From Holothuria scabra (Eukaryota; Echinodermata; Holothuroidea; Aspidochirotida; Holothuriidae): a stretch of DNA of 64,000 nucleotides. The notes under the pieces were generated by a model, which saw only the letters and a program-made list of their open reading frames with translations, ran no database searches and was not told where the DNA came from. The first letter of the stretch is position 1. The number at the start of each line of letters is the position of its first letter. Made by a program: the position numbers and the translations under genes. Of the stretch, positions 61,871 through 64,000 are shown one piece after another. The stretch is taken from positions 3,162,001-3,226,000 of the forward strand of contig CM074187.1 in assembly GCA_037179385.1 (NCBI GenBank), in the 5' to 3' direction.

Positions 61871-62150
61871 CACACCCTAAAAAAAATTGGGCAAATTTTG
61901 CCCAACTTTTTGACCAACACTAGGCATCTATTCAACAACGTAAACAGTTGGGCAAAACTAACCAACCAAATTGGGTAAAGTTTGAACCCAACTGTTGGGC
62001 AAGAGATTACCCAACTGTTTGGTAAATTAGCATTTTAAAACATACCCACTTGTTGGGCACTTCTTTTATTAAGCTGTTGGGCAAATGCATTAACCAAATG
62101 TCGGTTATATGTTAATCATCTTTTCCTTAAACGTTGGTGCTTTCTTTACA
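61871..62150. mobile_element. Foldback unit built of TTGGGCAA words, right-truncated
   Basis: It starts CACACCCTAAAAAAAATTGG and iterates TTGGGCAA, TTGCCCAA and ACCCAACTGTTGGGC across about 250 bp. The right terminus is missing, and the PLE-B copy begins shortly after. The left end has the same CAC..TAAAA form as 31028 and 42521. Confidence 0.6.
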
Positions 62151-62461
62151 TGTTAGGTTGTAGGTTATGGCAGGGAGGAGTAAAAACTGGCTCAAAAAGG
62201 GGTGAATACTACAAAAGGTCAATTCTAACATTAAGGCCGTGTGGAGCGAGAGTACCTAGCCTCATGATCAGTCGGTTTTCAGCACTAAGACGGTCACGAT
62301 CGGAGCCTCGGCACATTACAGCTGCCGTTACAGTTAAATGCTTGGCTAAATTTTTCTCAACTCTAAAAGCAGTGATGGGGGGTTCCGGGAAAACATCACG
62401 GGTTGAGATGTCTTGTCGGAGCAACTCTACATTTTTGTGGACAGCGTGTAAAATAAATAAA

Positions 62462-62950
62462 AATTTAGCCAACCATTTAGTTCGGGCTTCCCACCCACAG
62501 ACTTCTTTCGACGACACGGCTGGTACCTTTCCATGTAACCGTCCGAGGTGTAATACATGTCCAGTTGTTGGCAAGCACGACCTCGTCAACATTTCAGGCC
62601 CCAACGGCAAAAGCTTTATTGTCAAACAAAGATTCTCCTGCATTTCCTTTAATGTAGTTTATATTTTAGCTTGTGGGTGATGTAACTCGTTGTATGTGGG
62701 AGAGACCAAGCGCCGCCTCGCGGATCGAGTCACCGAGCACCTTAGGTCCATCAAACAGAATCTCCATGGATGCCCGGTGACTGCACATTTTAATCCCCCT
62801 TCACCTTGTTCTATACAGCATTTTACTGTAACGGCAGCTGTAATGTGCCGAGGCTCCGATCGTGACCGCCTAAGTGCTGAAAACCGACTGATCATGAGGC
62901 TAGGTACTCTCGCTCCACACGGCCTTAACGTTAGAATTGACCTTTTGTAA
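62462..62950 (+). pseudogene. PLE-B endonuclease in the inverted copy
   Basis: NLANHLVRASHPQTSFDD, the Cys cluster CNRPRCNTC, FSCISFNVVYILACG, a stop at 62680, then SLYVGETKRRLADRV, RLSAENRLIMRL and HGLNVRIDLL. Apart from the stop it is very close to the copy at 16647-17462, so this is a recent insertion. Confidence 0.82.
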
Positions 62951-63266
62951 TATTCACCCTTTTTTGAGCCAGTTTTTACTCCTTTTACACTTACCCGTTC
63001 GTGCTCATTTTTTACTGTGTAGCCCTAATTATTTTTTCCGGACCTAGTTTTTGTCTACTTTTTTCCCCTTTTTTCCGACCATGTTCGATTTGTACGTGCA
63101 CTTTTTCATCCAGGACGCTCTTTTTCTTTTTTTGATTTGTGTTTCATCCTTCGCTTTCATGTTTTCTGACAGTCACTATCGTCCGGTTTTGTTTTTACAG
63201 CGAACGCTTCGGATTTGATGTTTGTCGTGTCCAATTGTTACTGTTGGTTGTTCAGTTTGGTTTTTG

Positions 63267-63302
63267 CCACCTGCTAAAGGGTTTATACCCGAAACGTCTT
63301 GG
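63267..63302 (+). ncRNA. Hammerhead-like motif in PLE-B tail
   Basis: CCAC, CTGCTAA, AGGG-TTTATA-CCC, GAAA, CGTC, TTGG. Stem II and GAAA are intact; the first core block is altered. Confidence 0.5.
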
Positions 63303-63356
63303 AGTTTTCCGCAAACTTGTAAGCACTTCTTACTACCTCCTTTCGACCTGTATATA

Positions 63357-63656
<300 letters not shown>

Positions 63657-63892
63657 CAAAAGAGCCGGTTAGTAGGTATCCATGACCCGATCTTCGGGCG
63701 GTTGGCATTACGAATGATGGAACATCAAGTAAAATGAACGACCACATAATTTTGAGGATGCAGCCGGCAGTTTAATTGTTAGTAAGGGAGGTTGCACAAA
63801 ACAAAGCGAAACAGTATTAAATACGATGGAATGGCACAACTAGCCACTACGGGTTAATTAAAAATCTTTTTGAGTGCCTGCAAATTGAAATA

Positions 63893-63990
63893 AATGAACT
63901 CTTATCAAAGAAGGAACGGTTGAAGAAAAATACCAGAGAGAGAAATTCAGCCTCACGGGGTAACGAACCCACCATCCTCCGCTTCCCGGG
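63893..63990 (-). mobile_element. SINE-like element, truncated second copy
   Basis: Minus strand: the 3' half of the tRNA-like head (GCGGAGGATGGTGGGTTCG), the linker TTTCTCTCTCTGGTATTTTT, then AACCGTTCCTTCTTTGATAAG. It matches 8076-8239. The 5' side is cut by TATATA at the window end, and the tail is cut after GATAAGAG. Confidence 0.6.
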
Positions 63991-64000
63991 CATTATATAT

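Larger units (their letters stand above)
62178..63348 (+). mobile_element. PLE-B copy with inverted 5' part
   Basis: 62455-63348 is a plus-strand PLE-B 3' half running to TTTCGACC before TA. 62178-62452 is a minus-strand piece of the same element (its C terminus and tail start joined to upstream linker by an internal deletion near 62340). The two meet head to head near 62455. There is one in-frame stop at 62680 (TGA where GGAGATGT is expected in the other copies). Confidence 0.8.

Overview
This 64 kb window looks like eukaryotic, animal-type nuclear DNA, most likely from a marine invertebrate. It is AT-rich, with no operons and no long host reading frame. It carries Penelope-like retroelements (PLEs) with GIY-YIG endonuclease domains, hAT-, piggyBac- and T2/Kolobok-type non-autonomous DNA elements, a eukaryotic tRNA gene with A and B boxes, and long (TA)n microsatellites. 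The species cannot be named from the sequence. I found no host protein-coding gene that I can support. The window is an intergenic, transposon-dense segment, and every convincing protein signal belongs to a retroelement.

Layout. 0-4 kb: a partial T2-like MITE, then unannotated DNA. 4.0-11.2 kb: a chain of unrelated mobile modules separated by (TA)n tracts. It holds TIR elements E1-E3, a foldback tail, a nearly complete PLE (family A, minus strand, three frame breaks), tRNA-headed SINE-like units, a perfect 181-bp palindrome, a PLE-B fragment and a tRNA-like sequence. 14-18 kb: a hAT MITE, a PLE-C 3' fragment, and a long PLE-B copy (plus strand) whose 3' tail is repeated inverted at its 5' end. 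20-53 kb: mostly AT-rich filler studded with DNA transposons. These include five hAT-type elements with 8-bp target duplications (counting the one at 14.1 kb), T2-like elements with TTAA ends, a piggyBac-type MITE nested in a hAT, several foldback MITEs built from iterated short palindromic words, and a 20-copy minisatellite. 56-64 kb: a second PLE-rich zone with PLE-D pieces in both orientations inside a roughly 200-bp-arm inverted repeat, a tRNA-Thr(TGT) inside a long inverted repeat, a deleted PLE-C, a second piggyBac MITE, a PLE-B copy with inverted 5' part, and a terminal SINE fragment.

How the parts relate. Four PLE families (A-D) and several tail-only or tRNA-headed derivatives all abut (TA)n. 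Many tails end in the same word, TTCGACCT, directly before the TA tract. All PLE tails carry hammerhead-ribozyme-like cores, as is known for PLEs, and two PLE-C copies show a compensatory stem change. The most interesting possibility is a small non-autonomous element with a tRNA-derived head and a PLE-type tail, which targets or creates (TA)n tracts using PLE machinery. That is inference from this one window. Family-level calls rest on motif recognition by eye; no search was run.
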